Source: Diadema setosum
Taxonomy: Eukaryota; Echinodermata; Echinoidea; Diadematoida; Diadematidae
Assembly (NCBI GenBank): GCA_033980235.1
Contig: CM067068.1
Span: 388,001-452,000 of the forward strand
DNA length: 64,000 bases
Direction of reading: 5' to 3'
Shown here: piece after piece, positions 59,376 through 64,000 of the stretch
How the letters are laid out: each line of letters begins with the position of its first letter
Position numbering within the stretch: position 1 is the first letter of the stretch
Position numbers and translations under genes: made by a program
Notes under the pieces: model-generated
Told to the model about the DNA's origin: nothing
What the model saw: the letters and a program-made list of their open reading frames with translations, nothing else
The model's database searches: none

Positions 59376-60480
59376 ATGGTCGTGATGGTAGAGGTGACGA
59401 TTAAGTGATGAGAAGGACTATAAGTTTGGCAATGATAAAGTGAACATCAAAAAAATTATTGATATAGAGCAATTCAAACCGTGATACTTAGAGCAATTTT
59501 GTACATGTATGGACTGGGAAAATGAATTGATTTTGATGGAAATAGCACATCTTTTGATTTTTAAATGCCGATCCAAAATGCCTTTTTAAAGTTGATTAAA
59601 TTAAAATATTTATAGAGAGATTCATCGATCAATTCGGTGATTACTAGCTCCCCCCCCCCCCCCCCCGCAGTTTCTCTTCCCTTCCCCATCTTCATCATGG
59701 ATGTTATTGCATGAGAATGTAATCATATACGTTGATATCGAACCTGAACTAAAAAGGAGCCTATACAGTACTACGCCTTTTTGAATCATTGTAAAGTTGG
59801 AGGAAAACCCAAATTAACCCAGGAGTTCATCCATGTTACCCAAGACCAAGAGCCCTCTTCGAATCTGGTTTTGATCAATGTTATAACAATCGCAATCGCT
59901 GCAGACCTGAATATTTGTGAATTTTGTGAATTTTATTGACTCTTTCGACCCCCTCTCGGGGTATGAGAGTAGCAAACAAAGAGTATAAATAACAATATAC
60001 CAGTGAATACAATACTCAAAGATTATACACATGACACAAAAGATATGCAAGATTATAGTGCTCGCGAGACACAGGAAAAGTGTCAGCAGACGGCGAACAA
60101 AACTACAGAAATACCACCTAAAAGCCGAACGCGATGGCGATGACATGACGTGAAGTGGAAACACACACACACACATACACACACTCACACACATTCGCAT
60201 ACACATACCCATACACACAAACCCGTTGTTATGTTTCTGGTTGAAGGCTGAAGGACGGCGTCCCATTCTCACATTGTAATCTGATTCTGTGGTTAGCAGA
60301 CGACCATGCCAATGGTACTCTGTATACAGTGTACTGTGTAACAGCACGAACTCAACGCCTAACGAAGTCCACGCACATGCGTACAAAAAACCAACTTGTA
60401 CACTGATAGTCTTTGCTCAAGTGACACAATGGGCAATTTCGACGCGTTAGGGTTACGGAAAAAAAAATCGCGCCCCGCGA

Positions 60481-60983
60481 CGGGGTTATACCGCGGGGAG
60501 CTGAAACGAGGCCATGCAAGTTCGACGGCGATATTTCTGCACTGAAACTTCGAACCGAAAACGGAACAACGGCATTTGATAGTGCTGGATTTTCTCAATC
60601 ACGTAGGTCAAGTTTTTTTACGTGAATTTCAGTGTTAAATATTCTTATCAAGCAAATAAACATTAGGCGGTCGATGAGTACGTTCTAGTAGGTCCAACCA
60701 TACTATTCGTAGTAACGTTACCGTTCAATAGGCCTAATTTACTGCTCGGGTGTTGCTTGTAGCTCTTAACGAGTTTTTTATGTTTGTTTGTTTTTTAAAG
60801 GGGGAGTTACCCTTCCAATTCTTCAAGTTGTGGCTCACCTGTTGGAGAAAGAACTCGCCTTGCTAGTGTACCGAACATCTTGAGAAATTGGACGTCGTAG
60901 CTTCACAAAATCAGGAGGAAATCAGCGGACGTTCCTTGGATTTCACACTGCACTGTCATCACCTAAACCTAACTGTTCGAGTG
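60481..60983. other. Spacer between the two large TIR elements
   Basis: Moderately CpG-rich at its left side, no coding frame or repeat recognised. Confidence 0.4.
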
Positions 60984-62423
60984 TAGAGGCGCACGCAGTG
61001 CGCCAAGAGGGTCTACCTCTCGCGATTTTACACGTAAACAGGTACGGAGCCCAACGGCGGCCATTTTAGGAAGCAAACCGCTGGATTACCGCGAGCGTCT
61101 AATACGTAGGAGTGAATTCTGCCTCCCTTTAATTTTCTCCTTTTCAAGTACTAGTAGGCAAACAGCGGTATAGCATTGTTTAAGACCTCAAAATTCCATT
61201 TAGAATCATCATTCATGCCTAAAAATTAAAAAAAAAATGAAGAAATGCCCATTATTTTCGCATCTGTATTCCCTGAAAGTTCGAGCTATATATAGATACT
61301 GAAGCGGCCTTCTCTCTCCATCCCTCCCTCAGTCTCTTTAGCCTCTCTCTTTTGCTCTTGCTCGTTTGGCCTTATATCACACTTTTTTTTGTTGGGGGGG
61401 GGGGGGGGGGGGGTGTCGTGTTCCCCTGAAATTTTTCCGGGGGTCACCCCCTTGGTTTTCAAATTAAGCATTCCTATATTTTTCTTTTCTTTTTTTTTTT
61501 ACACTTTATTGATACCGCTTATATATGCAATGCGAACATTATATAAAAGTATACAAATTATTTTTATTGAAAATTCTCAAATATTGCACCAAAGGTGTGC
61601 ATCACATCGTTGAATTTCAGTTCTGAAAAATCATACAGGCTCCCTCCCCGACCCCTTCGGTCCACCTCTCATAAACTTACACATTGAAGACGCGCATATT
61701 ATTTAGCCATTTTCCTATATTTCATCTCTTTTAAATTAAAAATTGCAAATATTCCACCAAAGTGTACACCAAATCGTAAAGTCTGAGAATACAAAAGCTC
61801 CCTCGTGTGGGAGCGAGACATCCTCTAATGAGTCCCCCCCTCCCCCCCCCCCCCCCCCCCCCGCCCCCGCGGCCGCATGACTGTCGACCTCCAATACATC
61901 TCAGAGTGCACCATGAAGATCGACAACGTGCATGGATCAAGAGGTGCAGACCACGATTCAGCCAATCACTCATTGGGCCAAGAATATTTGAAGAGTTTGT
62001 TCGCAAAAACCGATAAGTCCATTTTTGAAGATTTTGAAGTACGGTCTATGTCATAAAGTACGAATGGTCACTACATAAAAAGGTATTGAATTTATGGTCA
62101 AAAGAAGTAAAAATTTTCTTATTATTCTCTTTATTTTTCTCGACCTTTAATCGCAAATATCTCCATTTGGCAAATATGGACTTATCGGTTTTTGCAAACA
62201 AACTCTTCATATTCTTTTAGACATTTTAAATATCATTCCACCTACAAAGTGGGCGCTGAGATTGTTGAATTTATACATGAAATATCCTAGAGATCCGACG
62301 GGATGGAGAGGGCAGTGGGGTAGTGGCTCAGATCAGACCTGGAGGTATTAAAATTTGCGGCCAAGAGAGACGATCTGACATGTGCATAGTATAGTATTGC
62401 GGCCAAGATACCCCCACCCCCCT

Positions 62424-62426
<3 letters not shown>

Positions 62427-62479
<53 letters not shown>

Positions 62480-62490
62480 CACACACACAC
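62427..62490. repeat. (CA)n microsatellite
   Basis: About 30 CA units with one short interruption. Confidence 0.95.
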
Positions 62491-63256
62491 ATGGCCACTT
62501 AGGACTATTAGGGCAAGAATAATCAACATTTGTTATAATTAACAATTAAGAGACGTTGTTTTTATATAGGCGGGGATCAGAACATGATGTGAAAATGTAA
62601 GATGACGGCGACAAATCACGATTGAATAAGATAACGATAATACATAAGAAGAAGAATGTTACACTTTCATTTCATTTCCTTTCATTTACTTCGCAGGATG
62701 GCATAATAATTCAACCAAAAGGGCTGTTCTGCCCAAATTCTCGCATAAAAAAAAAAACCTTCATCCGTTTGGTCCATGTTAATTCAAGTTCAAATTCAAA
62801 TTCATATTCAAAATTTACTTTCATTTTTTCAATAAAATGTACAAACAACATGTGAAATTTGACATGCGTGTCGTTGAAAATAGAGGGCCTACACAGCGAC
62901 CCAAGAATAACAACATATTTATGTTTATAATATATGATCACTAAAAAAAAAGAGACATACAATTCATAAATTTTGAAAGTGCCAACACAGTGAAAAGCTC
63001 ACAAAGCGTATATCTAGAGGTCTACATTACCCCATCCACGGTACCCCCCCCCCCCCACACACACACACACACCCCACCAAAAATAAATAAATACAAAATA
63101 AAGATAACCTCAAAAGAAGAAATAAGTGTCCTGCAGCTTTTCTGTATAAATGACTGTATAGAAATGATTTTTATTGACCGCCTACAATGATTTCTATTGG
63201 TTGTTCTAGGGAAAATCATTGTATATTAGTCTACATCGCTAACCAGGAGAAGAGTT

Positions 63257-63290
<34 letters not shown>

Positions 63291-63335
63291 GAGAGAGAGG
63301 GAGGGAGGAGGAGAGAGGGAGAGAGAGGGAGGGGG
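63257..63335. repeat. (GA)n purine tract
   Basis: GAGAGAGA with GGGAGG interruptions; all-purine on this strand. Confidence 0.95.
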
Positions 63336-63719
63336 GCTCTGAAGCTGTGAGCAATCTTAGGCATATCAAACACCATGTTTATAAAATCCCTATCATTAAG
63401 TCATTAGTTTAATTATAGCTCGCATTTGGAGGGACTACAGATTGGATAATAAAGGGAGTTTCTTCACTTATATTTCGTTTTTGAAGGGAATGATACTTCT
63501 AAATGTCGTAATGATGTCCGAAGTACTTCATTTGCCATGTATGTCTCCATAAAAAGGAGAAAATGAAAGGAAGACAGATACCTCTCCATATAGAGGGTCA
63601 CGTAAAAATACGCCCGCCATCGCTCGCTTTGCTTCCTAGAATGGCGGCGGAACCTGCCCTTTAGCGCACTACGCAAAATCGCGAGAGTAGACCCTCTTGG
63701 CGCACTGCGTGCGCTAGAG

Positions 63720-64000
63720 GCGCCTCAATACTCTTTGGTCAGCACTGCTGCAGCATGCAGTGAATTCTTATTTATGGAATGCTTACGTTCGATAATTGAT
63801 TGAAAGTATAATCTTGCAGCTTCGTGTTTTCACTCTTTATCTATTCAATACACATCTTCCCGCAAGTTTTTGATATCTATATTGATACTCTTTTCATTTT
63901 CCCAGTATCAACAAACGGTCAATAGGTAATAAGTTTCTCTTTTAATATTCCCACACTGGAAATAAGCGACTGATCTGAATACTAGTACGTGTATTACTAG
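63720..64000. other. Window end, nothing recognised
   Basis: AT-rich, no feature supported. Confidence 0.5.

Larger units (their letters stand above)
51510..60471. mobile_element. 8.96-kb giant foldback element with 9-bp duplication
   Basis: Both ends read GCGATTTTTTTTTCCGTAAC CCTAACGCGT inward, and GCCCCGCGA flanks both sides (51501-51509 and 60472-60480). Left arm 51510 to about 55190, right arm about 56160-60471, loop about 960 bp. Mirrored landmarks include the 16-G/C run (52313 and 59652), CATCATTATCATCAGTCTAA (53269 and the inverse at 58141), (GTTT)n (53405 and 58010-58033) and TTCGTTATTCCGAAGG arrays. In the stretches compared by eye the arms differ by only a few percent. No transposase was seen; open frames in the arms are mirrored pairs of low-complexity sequence. 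A 9-bp duplication and very long terminal repeats fit a Mutator/Rehavkus-like foldback (inference). Confidence 0.9.
60989..63714. mobile_element. 2.7-kb inverted-repeat element, TAGAG duplication
   Basis: Left GCGCACGCAGTGCGCCAAGA GGGTCTAC, right GTAGACCCTCTTGGCGCACT GCGTGCGC; imperfect arms go on for about 95 bp (CTCTCGCGATTTT, GGCGGCCATTTTAGGAAGCA AA). TAGAG flanks both ends (60984-60988, 63715-63719). The interior holds a 19-G run (61395), a C-run (61840-61862), (CA)n (62427-62490), (GA)n (63257-63330) and the repeated phrase GGACTTATCGGTTTTTGC in inverse orientation (62002 and 62168). No transposase frame. Confidence 0.82.

Noticed and set aside
51510..60471. Giant palindrome as an assembly artefact
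   Set aside because: Considered seriously. Arms differ by base changes and by a 545-bp indel, and an exact 9-bp duplication flanks the outer ends, which an artefact would not produce. Raw reads would still be the proof.

Overview
The window is animal nuclear DNA: introns with GT/AG borders, AT-rich spacers, and a dense load of small inverted-repeat transposons, non-LTR retrotransposon pieces and simple repeats. The style of the repeats together with a diverged but full-length-looking ATRX points to a marine invertebrate, most likely an echinoderm such as a sea urchin. That assignment is inference; nothing here proves the species.

Positions 1-27425 (+ strand) hold all but the 5' end of an ATRX gene, the SNF2-family chromatin remodeller that in vertebrates pairs with DAXX to deposit histone H3.3 on repeats and telomeres. 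I could trace 19 exons whose phases join without conflict into 1906 codons plus a stop. They run from a giant acidic/basic low-complexity exon, through both ATPase lobes ([18 protein letters not shown], the [10 protein letters not shown] block and the YRFGQT block), to a polyglutamine C-terminus. The N-terminal ADD domain must lie upstream of the window. The introns are packed with transposons, and one intron begins with a 12-unit minisatellite built from the preceding exon end and its own splice donor.

Positions 27426-about 32200 are probable 3' UTR and intergenic DNA. Positions 36078-43654 (- strand) hold three phase-consistent exons of a gene I do not recognise; they encode a C-terminal transmembrane segment and a short tail. 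A 14-bp minisatellite (38.7-39.4 kb) and several short foldback elements lie in its long intron.

Positions 46.06-64 kb are a transposon-rich block: a decayed reverse-transcriptase element broken by a second, 5'-truncated retrotransposon with an 11-12 bp target duplication; a reverse-strand CR1-like fragment; a 513-bp element with a 7-bp duplication; a remarkable 8962-bp foldback element (arms about 3.7 and 4.3 kb, loop about 1 kb) flanked by a perfect 9-bp duplication; and a 2.7-kb inverted-repeat element flanked by a 5-bp duplication. No transposase or other recognisable coding capacity is visible in the last three, so they look non-autonomous. No rRNA or CRISPR array was seen, and I identified no tRNA by eye.
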